Source of the DNA: a marine gamma proteobacterium HTCC2143
GTDB taxonomy: Bacteria > Pseudomonadota > Gammaproteobacteria > Pseudomonadales > Dasaniaceae
DNA: 64,000 nucleotides
Assembly (NCBI GenBank): GCA_000169075.1
Contig: AAVT01000003.1
Location: 62,001 to 126,000 of the forward strand
Direction of reading: 5' to 3'
Positions within the stretch are counted from its first letter, which is position 1, and every line of letters starts with the position of its first letter. Both the position numbers and the translations under genes were made by a program. The notes under the pieces are model-generated. The model worked only from the letters and a program-made list of their open reading frames with translations. It was not told where the DNA came from and made no database searches. This document shows, piece by piece, positions 8,834 to 19,990 of this stretch.

Positions 8834-10258
8834 CTAGCTAGCGCCGCTGACCGCTTTGATTTCCAGAAAATCTGTAAATCCGTGAGCGCCCCATTCACGA
8901 CCGTTGCCAGACTGCTTGTATCCACCAAAGGGCGTATTCAAGTCTCCCGACTGTCCGTTGACGTTAATATTCCCAGCGCGAATCTTAGAAGCGACAGCTC
9001 TCACTTGCTCCATGTCATCACCTTGGATGTATCCCGCCAAACCATAAGGCGTATCGTTAGCAATTTCGATAGCCTCTTCAATACTGTCATAAGGCAATAT
9101 GGTTAACACCGGGCCAAAAATCTCTTCCCGGGCTACTGTCATATTGTTGTTAACCCCGGCGAAGACGGTCGGTTTAACAAAAAAACCTTTATCAATACCG
9201 TCTGGACGACCGACGCCACCACAAACCAACGTAGCGCCTTCATCGATCCCCTGTTGAATAAGACTTTGGATCTTATTAAATTGTACTTCGCTGACCACTG
9301 GGCCCATCGTAGTGGCTTCAGCTTTAGGATCACCAACAACAACACTTGCAGTGACTTTCGCGGCAAGTGCTGCAGCTTCGTCCATTTTATCAGCAGGTAC
9401 CAACATTCTCGATGGTGCATTACAGGACTGACCGGTATTGGTGTACATGCTCATAATACTGCGAGTTACCGCTGCTTCCAGATCAACGTCTGCTAAAACA
9501 ATATTCGGTGACTTACCGCCGAGCTCCTGTGTCACTCGTTTGACCGTTGGTGCCGCATTTTGTGCAACCAGCGCGCCGGCTCGCGTCGAACCGGTGAAGG
9601 ACATCATGTCAACTTCGGGATGACAGGAAAGCGCTGTACCTACCCCGGGGCCATCGCCATTGATCATATTGTAAACACCTGCTGGCACACCCGCTTCGTG
9701 TAGCACCTTACTGAAGAGATAACCGGACAACGGCGCAACTTCAGATGGCTTAAGAATAACGGTACAACCTACGGCGAGAGCGGGAGCCACTTTGCAGCTG
9801 ATCTGGTTGACCGGCCAATTCCAAGGTGTGATTAAACCGCAGACACCGATGGGCTCTTTAAAGACCAAGCTACTTCCAGCAGTCTCTTCAAACACATAGC
9901 TTTTGAGGATTTCCAACGCCGTCGACATATGGGCGATACCCATCGCTGCCTGCGCATTCACGGCCAACTTAGTAGGTGCACCCATCTCTTCAGATATCGC
10001 ATCTGCAATATCGTTGTAATATTTTTGGTAGGTCTCACAAATAGAGGACAGTAGATCAATCCGTTCCTGCTTGCTGGTTTGACTGAACGTATTGAACGCC
10101 GCCCGAGCAGCAATCGCAGCTTTATCAACGTCTGCAGAAGACCCTATTGAAATAGTCGCGCATACTTCTTCAGTCGCTGGATTGATAACATCCATTGATT
10201 TGGCAACAACAGGATCAACCCACTGGCCGTTAATATAAAACTTGTCATAAACTCGCAT
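8834..10258 (-). CDS. NAD(P)-dependent aldehyde dehydrogenase family protein
   Basis: A 474-residue ALDH-superfamily protein of normal length. It has the oxyanion Asn in TPWNWP (Asn148), the general-base Glu in ELGGKSPNIV (Glu245), the catalytic Cys in GQSCNAPSR (Cys279), and the EEIFGPV motif near residue 380. It should oxidise an aldehyde to the acid with NAD(P)+; the substrate cannot be told from sequence. The ATG is preceded by a strong AGGAGAAGG. It is a single gene: a hairpin terminator lies downstream, and gloA is divergent across a 170-bp gap. Confidence 0.9.
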   Translation of the reverse strand: MRVYDKFYINGQWVDPVVAKSMDVINPATEEVCATISIGSSADVDKAAIAARAAFNTFSQTSKQERIDLLSSICETYQKYYNDIADAISEEMGAPTKLAVNAQAAMGIAHMSTALEILKSYVFEETAGSSLVFKEPIGVCGLITPWNWPVNQISCKVAPALAVGCTVILKPSEVAPLSGYLFSKVLHEAGVPAGVYNMINGDGPGVGTALSCHPEVDMMSFTGSTRAGALVAQNAAPTVKRVTQELGGKSPNIVLADVDLEAAVTRSIMSMYTNTGQSCNAPSRMLVPADKMDEAAALAAKVTASVVVGDPKAEATTMGPVVSEVQFNKIQSLIQQGIDEGATLVCGGVGRPDGIDKGFFVKPTVFAGVNNNMTVAREEIFGPVLTILPYDSIEEAIEIANDTPYGLAGYIQGDDMEQVRAVASKIRAGNINVNGQSGDLNTPFGGYKQSGNGREWGAHGFTDFLEIKAVSGAS

Positions 10259-10349
10259 ACACCTTCTCCTATTATTGTAGCAAACTGCTTTTTAGTCATA
10301 TCTGATGTCATATGGTCAGACGATTAACCTTTCCCATTAGACACTTTTA

Positions 10350-10378
10350 TTGATAGTTTTGGCTACTAATATTATTGT
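10350..10378 (+). promoter_or_regulatory. sigma-70-like promoter for gloA
   Basis: TTGATA at 10350-10355 and TATTGT at 10373-10378 are separated by 17 bp, 50 bp ahead of the glyoxalase start. Each box matches the consensus at four or five positions. This is a plausible but unproven promoter. Confidence 0.3.
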
Positions 10379-10428
10379 AATGAAGATGTCTACTTACGGA
10401 CATACACATTCAACTTTCAGGAATTACT

Positions 10429-10869
10429 ATGCGCTATCTTCACACCATGGTCAGGGTCAGCAATCTAGAGGAATCATTAACATTCTATTGCGATCATCTA
10501 GGGCTCATTGAAGCCAACCGCTACGAAAATGAAGCCGGACGCTTTACGCTAGTTTTTCTCTGTGCTCCGGAAGATCTGGACAGTTTTAAGGATAACAGCG
10601 GTCCCGCACTAGAATTGACCTATAACTGGGACGAATCAGGGTACGAGGGAGGACGTAACTTTGGCCACTTGGCCTATCGCGTCGATAATATATACGAGAC
10701 TTGCCAAACGCTGATGGACGCCGGTGTCACTATTAACCGTCCACCACGTTGCGGCCATATGGCCTTTATACGCTCCCCAGACAACGTTTCCGTAGAGTTG
10801 CTACAGAAAGATGGATCGCTGGAACCGATGGAGCCCTGGCTGTCGATGAAAAACACCGGTGAATGGTAG
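10429..10869 (+). CDS. gloA: lactoylglutathione lyase (glyoxalase I)
   Basis: A 146-residue single-domain glyoxalase I. It starts MRYLHTMVRV, nearly as in Escherichia coli GloA, and contains ELTYNW. All four metal ligands are in place by alignment: His5, Glu62, His80 and Glu123. The enzyme isomerises the hemithioacetal of methylglyoxal and glutathione to S-lactoylglutathione in the cytoplasm; the ligand set and the short bacterial form suggest the Ni-type class. The ATG is preceded by AGGA. It is monocistronic, with its stop 10 bp from the convergent korB stop. Confidence 0.92.
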   Translation: MRYLHTMVRVSNLEESLTFYCDHLGLIEANRYENEAGRFTLVFLCAPEDLDSFKDNSGPALELTYNWDESGYEGGRNFGHLAYRVDNIYETCQTLMDAGVTINRPPRCGHMAFIRSPDNVSVELLQKDGSLEPMEPWLSMKNTGEW

Positions 10870-10878
10870 TACTTTGTG

Positions 10879-11931
10879 CTAGCGTAAGCTCGCATTAATA
10901 CTAGTCAGCACCTTGTTGCCGGGACACAAATCTAACTCAGTCAGCGCGCGCAGGGGCTTATTGGACGACTGTATCGTTTCATGTAGCTCTTGCGAATCTG
11001 GATCCATGTATAGCAAGCCCGTCAGCAGTTGATCATTCGCCTTATAGTCTTTTATTAACGCCAAAGCAGACCGACGACTGTGGATATCTAGCCGACTGTC
11101 AGCTTTATGTAAATGAACGACTGAACCATCGTGCAAGGTCACCTCTTGAGATGTTCCCGCTTCATAGCTGGTTGTGATCTCATCTTTCATTGGTACAAAG
11201 TCAACGGTACCTGTTGCAGCAAGATGGTCTCGAACATACTCATAGCCCTTTGTTGACCCCGGGTTGTTATTAAACGTGACGCAAGGTGAAACAACGTCGA
11301 TAAAAGCAAACCCTTGATGAGCTATAGCCGCCTTGATAAGAGGAATCAATTGCTCTTTGTCGCCGGAAAAACTTCTCGCAACGAAGGTTGCTCCCAGCTG
11401 CAGGGCTATGCTGGCAAGGTCTATCGGCTCAAAGGGATTGGGGTCGCCTTTTTTACTTTTTGAACCTACGTCGCTAGTTGCAGAGTCTTGCCCTTTAGTC
11501 AGTCCATAGCAACCGTTGTTTTCAACGATATACATCATATTTACATTGCGCCGAACCGCATGGGTAAACTGTCCCATACCTATTGATGCGGTATCTCCAT
11601 CACCTGAAACACCCACATAAATCATATCTCTATTTGCCATATTCGCGCCCGTGGCGACGGACGGCATTCGACCATGGACGGAGTTAAACCCATGAGAGTT
11701 CCCTAGAAAATACGTCGGTGTTTTCGATGAGCAGCCAATGCCTGACATCTTAGCGATATTATGAGGCGCTATCGATAATTCAAATATTGCCTGTGTTATA
11801 GCACTACTTATCGAATCATGACCACAACCCGCGCAAAGTGTTGATATTGCCCCTTCGTAATTTTTCTTGGTATATCCCAGATCATTGACAGGTAAATCGG
11901 GGTGCCGAAAACTTGGTTTTAAATAACTCAC
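10879..11931 (-). CDS. korB: 2-oxoacid:ferredoxin oxidoreductase, beta (TPP-binding) subunit
   Basis: A 350-residue beta subunit. It has the CAGCGHD motif (Cys33, Cys36), which helps bind the 4Fe-4S cluster, and the thiamine-diphosphate/Mg motif GDGD near 110-113. The family decarboxylates 2-oxoacids to acyl-CoA and passes electrons to ferredoxin, reversibly. The start is GTG with GAGGG upstream. It is the last gene of a three-gene operon, 12 bp after korA. Sizes and order match the 2-oxoglutarate enzyme KorAB(C) known from Thauera and Azoarcus, but pyruvate or other 2-oxoacids cannot be excluded from sequence. Confidence 0.87.
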   Translation of the reverse strand: MSYLKPSFRHPDLPVNDLGYTKKNYEGAISTLCAGCGHDSISSAITQAIFELSIAPHNIAKMSGIGCSSKTPTYFLGNSHGFNSVHGRMPSVATGANMANRDMIYVGVSGDGDTASIGMGQFTHAVRRNVNMMYIVENNGCYGLTKGQDSATSDVGSKSKKGDPNPFEPIDLASIALQLGATFVARSFSGDKEQLIPLIKAAIAHQGFAFIDVVSPCVTFNNNPGSTKGYEYVRDHLAATGTVDFVPMKDEITTSYEAGTSQEVTLHDGSVVHLHKADSRLDIHSRRSALALIKDYKANDQLLTGLLYMDPDSQELHETIQSSNKPLRALTELDLCPGNKVLTSINASLR

Positions 11932-11943
11932 GGTAACACCCTC

Positions 11944-13815
11944 TTATAAGTTTGCAGTATTGTCGTTTGCTGAATCTTTCCGCAAGGGCGTCACCTTCGC
12001 ACGGTCCATATAGTCCACAATTTTTCCCTGTATAAAACTCGCAGTAATCGGCATACCATCATAGTTCAGCACCGGGATTAGGTGCTTCGGGTTTATCTCA
12101 CAGTCGTTAACCAACAATGAGCGCATCTGCGCGTCACGATTTTGTTCAACGACAAATACCGTCCGATGGCTATCGATAAAGTCTTCTATTTCTTGATTGA
12201 ATGGGAAGGCTCTAATCCTACAACTGTCAACGGCCAATCCATCTCGAGTAAGATAGTCAATAGCTTCCATCGTTGCATCTGTACTCGTACCGAAGTGCAA
12301 GACTCCGATGGAGCTGCCTTTCTCTGCGATAATAATCTCCGGTGCCGGCACATATTTTTTTGCCGTTTCCCATTTTTTTAACAGCCTCTGCATATTTTTT
12401 TCGTACTCGCTTCCGTCTTCCGTATAGACCGCATATTCGTCGCGAGAGGTACCGCGCGTAAAAAAGGAACCCTTGGTTGGATGAGTACCCGGGTAAGTTC
12501 TATAGGGAATTCCATCACCGTCGACGTCAACATAGCGACCAAAGCGCTCTGACATTGATTCAAGATCCTCCGCTGTGAAAACCTTGCCACGCTTGTACTG
12601 GCGACTGTCGTCCCAATCCAGAGGATCAGACATTGTGTCATTCATACCTAGATCCAGATCTGTCAGCATGATAATCGGCGTTTGCAACTGCTCAGCCAAA
12701 TCAAAAGCCTCGGCGGTCATGTCAAAACACTCCTTTGGTGTTGATGGAAATACCAACACATGTTTGGTATCACCGTGCGACGCATAGGCGCATGCCGTAA
12801 TATCAGACTGCTGCGTGCGAGTCGGCATCCCAGTTGATGGCCCAGCTCTCTGCACATCAATCAGCACCGTTGGGATTTCGGCAAAGTAGGCAAGTCCAAG
12901 AAACTCACTCATGAGCGAAATACCGGGGCCACTCGTTGCGGTAAAAGCCCTTGCGCCATTCCAACTGGCACCGATCACCATACCGATTGCGGCCAATTCA
13001 TCTTCTGCTTGAATAATTGCGTAATTATTCTTTCCGGTACCCGGATCAATTCTCAATCGTTTACAATATTTTTCATAACCCTCAACCACTGATGTCGAGG
13101 GTGTGATCGGATACCAGCCTGCCATCGTCGCGCCACCATAGACAGCACCGAGACCACAGGCGGTGTTACCGTCCATCAAAATTTTATCCCCCAGATTGTC
13201 GCGACGTTGCAATGAGATACTTAGCGGGCATTGATAGTGTTTTTGAGCATATTGAAAACCCAACTCCATGGCATGGATATTGGGTGCGATCAATTTTTCT
13301 TTACCTTCGAACTGATCGGCAATCAAGCCGGTCAATACGTCGAATTCAATATTAATAAGTGCGGCTAACGCGCCTACATAAATGACATTTTTAAATAGCT
13401 GCCGCTGCCGATCATCATTGTACTCATCAAGACAGATGCGCATCAGTGGCAAACCAATAAACGTAATATCATTACGCAAAAGTCTTAAGTCCATCGGCTT
13501 AGTATTGTCGTAAATGAAAAAACCGCCGGGGGATACTTCCTGAATGTCCTTCGCCATACTTTGAGGATTTACACAGACCATGATGTCAATTCCGCCACGT
13601 CGCCCGATATAGCCTTTATCACTGACTCGAACCTCATACCAAGTTGGCAAACCTTGAATATTAGACGGAAAGATATTCTTTGGGCTAACCGACAGGCCCA
13701 TACGAAAAACAGCCTTCGCAAACATGTTGTTTGCACTTGCTGAACCGCTGCCATTTACATTGGCAAATTTTATAACCAGATCATTTACCGATGTTATAGT
13801 ATTCGTTGCTGTCAT
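11944..13815 (-). CDS. korA: 2-oxoacid:ferredoxin oxidoreductase, fused gamma-alpha subunit
   Basis: A 623-residue protein in which the gamma domain (about 1-190) is fused ahead of the alpha, pyrimidine-binding domain (about 200-600), as in KorA-type 2-oxoglutarate:ferredoxin oxidoreductases. Recognisable runs are ISLMSEFLGLAYFAEIP and VDVQRAGPSTGMPTRTQQSD, the family signature of the alpha domain. It partners KorB. I take the ATG at 13815, which has GGAG eight bases upstream; an in-frame GTG at 13821 is possible. Only two bases separate it from the korC stop, so translation is probably coupled. Confidence 0.87.
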   Translation of the reverse strand: MTATNTITSVNDLVIKFANVNGSGSASANNMFAKAVFRMGLSVSPKNIFPSNIQGLPTWYEVRVSDKGYIGRRGGIDIMVCVNPQSMAKDIQEVSPGGFFIYDNTKPMDLRLLRNDITFIGLPLMRICLDEYNDDRQRQLFKNVIYVGALAALINIEFDVLTGLIADQFEGKEKLIAPNIHAMELGFQYAQKHYQCPLSISLQRRDNLGDKILMDGNTACGLGAVYGGATMAGWYPITPSTSVVEGYEKYCKRLRIDPGTGKNNYAIIQAEDELAAIGMVIGASWNGARAFTATSGPGISLMSEFLGLAYFAEIPTVLIDVQRAGPSTGMPTRTQQSDITACAYASHGDTKHVLVFPSTPKECFDMTAEAFDLAEQLQTPIIMLTDLDLGMNDTMSDPLDWDDSRQYKRGKVFTAEDLESMSERFGRYVDVDGDGIPYRTYPGTHPTKGSFFTRGTSRDEYAVYTEDGSEYEKNMQRLLKKWETAKKYVPAPEIIIAEKGSSIGVLHFGTSTDATMEAIDYLTRDGLAVDSCRIRAFPFNQEIEDFIDSHRTVFVVEQNRDAQMRSLLVNDCEINPKHLIPVLNYDGMPITASFIQGKIVDYMDRAKVTPLRKDSANDNTANL

Positions 13816-13817
13816 AG

Positions 13818-15632
13818 TCACTGCTCCGCCCCCAGCTGAACCGAATCGCTGCCGGCTTTAGACACTTCGTACATGAATTTTTGCATATCCCAGGCGGCCG
13901 TAGGGCAGCGCTCGGCACACAGACCGCAGTGAAGGCAGACGTTTTCATCCTTCACCATAATACGACCTGTTGGCAACTTGTCGGTTGAGATATAAAGGTC
14001 TTGATCAAGGTTATTTGCCGGCGCACTTAGTCGAGTCCGCAATTCTGCTTCCGTCCCTGAATGAGTAAAGGTAATACAATCGGTGGGACAAATATCAACA
14101 CAGGCATCACACTCTATACATTTTGCTTCTGTAAATACCGTTTGCGCATCGCAATTCAAACATCGCTGGGCTTCGGCAAATCCAGTAAGAGGATCAAAGC
14201 CGAGCTCTACTTCCATCTTTCTGTCGGATAATGCTAATTTTACTTCTGTATGCGGCACCGCATAGCGCACATCATCAACCACACCACTGTCATAACTCCA
14301 CTCATGAATACCCATTTTCTGGCTCACCAGCGTTGCTCCCGGTGCTAGTCGGTGCTGCACATTTTTTCCATTCAAGAACAAGTCGATCGACACTGCCGCT
14401 TGATGACCATGGGCCACCGCTGTAATGACATTTTCAGGACCGAATGCGGCATCACCGCCGAAAAAGACTTTAGGATTAGTCGACTGAAATGTCTCTTTGT
14501 CGACAACGGGCATATCCCACTTACCGAATTCCAAACCAAGATCGCGCTCTATCCATGGAAAAGAATTATCCTGACCGATTGCTATGCAAACATCGTCACA
14601 CTCAACCATCACCGGCTCTTCACCCAGCGATATCAAAGACCGTTTGCCATTGGCATCATACTCGGCGCGAACTCTGTCGAACCTCATTCCGGCAAGCTTG
14701 CCCTCTTTAATAACAAATTCCAGCGGCACATGATTCTCGAACATGGGAATTCCTTCCCGCTCAGCGTCGTCGATTTCCCAAGGGGAGGCTTTCATTTCAG
14801 AACGAGGACTTCGAACGATAACTTTTACATCATCAGAGCCTAGTCGAAGCGAACTACGACAGCAATCCATCGCGGTATTGCCCCCTCCCAGAACAATGAC
14901 TTTCTTACCAATTTTTTCAATATGCTCAAACGCCACACTCGAAAGCCAGTCGATACCAATATGAATGTTGTCGGTACCTTCATCGCGTCCGGGTATGATT
15001 AAGTCACGCCCACGGGGAGCACCGGTACCAACGAAAACAGCATCATAGTTTTTATCTAGAATGTCCTTGAGACTATCTACATAAGTATCAAAGCGCGATA
15101 TGACGCCCATATCTAAAATATAATTAACCTCATCGTTTAATACGGTTTCCGGCAATCTGAATGATGGGATCTGGCTGCGCATAAAACCCCCACCTGCCGG
15201 CTGATCATCGTATAAGTCGACAATATAACCCAGTGGCATCAAGTCTCGAGCAACGGTCAGCGACGCTGGTCCCCCGCCAATCAATGCTATCCGCTTATCA
15301 TTTTTTGTGGCCGGTATTTTAGGCATCCGAGCAATGACTTCAGCATCATTTTTGTTGTCCGCAGCCACTCTTTTAAGTCGGCAGATTGCAACTGGCTGCT
15401 CGTCTTCGTCCACTCGTCCTCGGCGGCATGCTGGTTCGCAAGGCCTGTCGCATGTTCGACCCAACACGCCAGGAAACACATTGGACGCCCAATTAACCAT
15501 ATAAGCGTCGGTGTAGCGTTCAGCCGCTATAAGACGAATATATTCCGGCACCGGCGTATGCGCAGGGCAAGCAAGCTGACAATCGACAACTTTGTGAAAG
15601 TATTCGGGATCATTTATATTTGTTGGTTTCAA
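13818..15632 (-). CDS. korC: FAD- and Fe-S-containing NAD(P)H:ferredoxin oxidoreductase subunit (GltD-like)
   Basis: A 604-residue protein. The N-terminus has a cysteine cluster (CQLACPAH, CDRPCEPACRRG) like glutamate synthase small subunits. Two Rossmann folds follow: FAD-binding IGGGPASLTVA near 118-128 and NAD(P)-binding VLGGGNTAMDCCRS near 245-258. The C-terminus has ferredoxin motifs CIECDACVDICP and CLHCGLCAERCP. In Azoarcus evansii a subunit of this kind lets KorAB use NADP+; the same role is inferred here. The start is TTG with GGAAG upstream; no ATG or GTG lies between it and the preceding in-frame stop. First gene of the operon. Confidence 0.82.
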   Translation of the reverse strand: MKPTNINDPEYFHKVVDCQLACPAHTPVPEYIRLIAAERYTDAYMVNWASNVFPGVLGRTCDRPCEPACRRGRVDEDEQPVAICRLKRVAADNKNDAEVIARMPKIPATKNDKRIALIGGGPASLTVARDLMPLGYIVDLYDDQPAGGGFMRSQIPSFRLPETVLNDEVNYILDMGVISRFDTYVDSLKDILDKNYDAVFVGTGAPRGRDLIIPGRDEGTDNIHIGIDWLSSVAFEHIEKIGKKVIVLGGGNTAMDCCRSSLRLGSDDVKVIVRSPRSEMKASPWEIDDAEREGIPMFENHVPLEFVIKEGKLAGMRFDRVRAEYDANGKRSLISLGEEPVMVECDDVCIAIGQDNSFPWIERDLGLEFGKWDMPVVDKETFQSTNPKVFFGGDAAFGPENVITAVAHGHQAAVSIDLFLNGKNVQHRLAPGATLVSQKMGIHEWSYDSGVVDDVRYAVPHTEVKLALSDRKMEVELGFDPLTGFAEAQRCLNCDAQTVFTEAKCIECDACVDICPTDCITFTHSGTEAELRTRLSAPANNLDQDLYISTDKLPTGRIMVKDENVCLHCGLCAERCPTAAWDMQKFMYEVSKAGSDSVQLGAEQ

Positions 15633-15934
15633 AGCTATCTTCCCAGTGGTCTATTAGCTACAGCTGATTAATATGCTGAACTGCGTTGCCGCCTGTTCAT
15701 TTTTTCGCGCCTTCTTTGTCTTTTTTTGAGCGCTTCTAACAGTCTAGTAAAACTCCTCAATTAAACCATAGCAAACTACAAATAACAGTAGCTATGTGCT
15801 TATTTTATATGAAGTAAACAGACAAATATTGAAGCGACCTACGCATCGCTGATCTCGAGAAAGTAGCGATAACCGAGAACCTAGATTAAAGCACAAAGTG
15901 GGACAAGGCATGCTGAGTATTGAAAGGAGTCCGC
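15633..15934. other. 302-bp intergenic region upstream of the kor operon
   Basis: No ORF with a ribosome binding site was found here. Read on the minus strand it carries an AT-rich stretch with a TATAAA-like box near 15808-15815 that could serve the kor operon, but no convincing -35 box. A weak inverted repeat (AGCGA at 15834-15838, TCGCT at 15847-15851) is also present. Nothing stronger is visible. Confidence 0.3.
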
Positions 15935-16543
15935 CTACGACCAGAAATTCCACCAGGGACTCTGAAGCTGTTCTTCACACTTATTCAGCTGGGTCCCGAA
16001 ACGCCTGGAACGCGAGGACACCTTTTTCGCCACAGATTTCAGCCAAGGCTTGTCATTGAACGTCCGGCGATTGAAACCACCATGCCCTTCGTGATAGGCG
16101 AGATAGAGATGATAAGGATCGTTTGATTTTATTGAACTTCTCTTGCCGCTGACGTGGTTGTACCAACCAATAAAATCAATTGCGTCACCGAAATCATCTC
16201 GATCCGCACCATAATTTCCGCTATCTTTTGTATACCAATCCCAAGTGGCCTCTTTTGCCTGAGAGTAACCATAGGAGTCGGATGGCCTTGGACCAGGTAT
16301 GAAACCCAGAATCATTTTTCGTGGCGGTCGGGCTTTCTGTTTAAATCGCGACTCCTGATGCATGATGGCCATCATCACTGGGATCGGGGAATTCCAATTG
16401 TCACGAGCGTCTGCGGCATCGTCATACCAGTCGTCTTTTTCGAAAAATATTTCACAAATGTTATCCGTATTTTGTGGCGGAGTCGCACACCCGACGACTA
16501 GAGCAATACCGATAAGAATCAGTAGATTTTTACAAATTAACAT
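15935..16543 (-). CDS. lytic-transglycosylase-like lipoprotein
   Basis: A 202-residue protein with a lipoprotein signal peptide: basic start, hydrophobic core, and lipobox LVVGC with Cys19. The mature part has MHQESRF with Glu64 in the position of the catalytic glutamate of SLT-type lytic transglycosylases, then GYSQA and HEGHGG, which fit that fold. It would cleave peptidoglycan from the outer or inner membrane surface; activity is inferred. The start is either the ATG at 16543 or an in-frame GTG at 16549, and neither has an ideal Shine-Dalgarno. It follows ligA on the same strand. Confidence 0.65.
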   Translation of the reverse strand: MLICKNLLILIGIALVVGCATPPQNTDNICEIFFEKDDWYDDAADARDNWNSPIPVMMAIMHQESRFKQKARPPRKMILGFIPGPRPSDSYGYSQAKEATWDWYTKDSGNYGADRDDFGDAIDFIGWYNHVSGKRSSIKSNDPYHLYLAYHEGHGGFNRRTFNDKPWLKSVAKKVSSRSRRFGTQLNKCEEQLQSPWWNFWS

Positions 16544-16583
16544 AACCACCTATCTACAGCGTGAAAAAAGAGGCCATCATAGC

Positions 16584-18953
<2,370 letters not shown>

Positions 18954-18964
18954 CTATAGACAAA

Positions 18965-19894
18965 TCAGGCTTGATGGGTAAGTTGGCGACGCTCAAAGTC
19001 TTGTAATCGCTGCCGGCAATGCTCTAGGGTCTGGTTAGTCATTGCGCTGCGGGATTCGTCTAACATTTCGCCGCCAAGATTTGTTACCAAACACTGTGCC
19101 GTCTCGACCATATATTCAAAGGCTTTTATAGCCTCAGAGGGCCCCGGCACGCTCAGAAAAAAGCAGACGCCCGGTGTGCTAAAGTCATCAATATTATCGA
19201 GATCAAAATAGCCGGGCTCGACACTATTAGCCATACTGAATTGCACAGCACCCTTGCCATTGGCCTGTTCATGGCGGTGAAAGATACTCATATCGCCAAA
19301 CCGCAAATCACACGCTAACAGAATATGTAGTAAATCCGGCCCTTTAAAGGGAGAACCTTTAGCGACCACGTTAATAGCAATGACCTCTTGCGGCTCCGCC
19401 GTCGTCGAAACCTGCTGAAATGATTCAGCCATATCAGCGTCGACGTCCGAAGCTACCGCCGGATCAACAATAGACTCTTGCTCGGGCGACGGAGGAGGTT
19501 CTAGCTCAAAGTGATCATCAACAATCTCGGCTTCGGAATGGGTATTCTCCACACGGTCTATATCAGCTTCATGCTTTTCGACAGCCTCCATCAATAACGG
19601 TGCAGGCTGATCTAGATCTAGATCAGCGCCTTCTAATTCACCATCACCAAGGGGCGGCACACTGTCTCGATCGATATGCTGCGATGCAGTGGCACTTACC
19701 TGCCGTGCGCCGCCGTTCGGCAACTCGCTAGGGCTATCATCATTGGCCGTTGATGAATTCAAAAACTGCCTATTCAAAGACATGCGTATATTACCGCGAC
19801 GCTCATTACGCATACGCCGATAGCCGTCGATCAATACCGCCACAATCAGCAGCACGCCAACAATAATCATCCAGTCGCGAAAACCGAGTTCCAT
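18965..19894 (-). CDS. zipA: cell division protein ZipA
   Basis: A 309-residue protein with an N-terminal membrane anchor (WMIIVGVLLIVAVLIDGYRR), a basic patch with the RRGNIRMSL motif, an acidic and proline-containing linker (about 45-165), and a C-terminal FtsZ-binding domain starting near residue 170. ZipA ties FtsZ filaments to the inner membrane at the division site. The order smc-zipA-ligA is the usual one in pseudomonads and relatives and supports the call. Confidence 0.92.
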   Translation of the reverse strand: MELGFRDWMIIVGVLLIVAVLIDGYRRMRNERRGNIRMSLNRQFLNSSTANDDSPSELPNGGARQVSATASQHIDRDSVPPLGDGELEGADLDLDQPAPLLMEAVEKHEADIDRVENTHSEAEIVDDHFELEPPPSPEQESIVDPAVASDVDADMAESFQQVSTTAEPQEVIAINVVAKGSPFKGPDLLHILLACDLRFGDMSIFHRHEQANGKGAVQFSMANSVEPGYFDLDNIDDFSTPGVCFFLSVPGPSEAIKAFEYMVETAQCLVTNLGGEMLDESRSAMTNQTLEHCRQRLQDFERRQLTHQA

Positions 19895-19990
19895 TGTATT
19901 TAGTTAACCTTTAGCCTCAAATGAGCATACTGATCTGAGCTGCCATTTGAACATTAATGACCGCTTAAGATCTACCCTGCTCTGTATCCA

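Noticed and set aside
10301-10320. TCTGA...TCAGA inverted repeat between the aldehyde dehydrogenase and gloA genes
   Set aside because: Only the outer five bases pair; the inner CATATG is off-centre, so it is not a convincing operator.
14352-14843. 163-codon plus-strand open frame inside korC
   Set aside because: Antisense shadow of a conserved flavoprotein; translation shows no domain.
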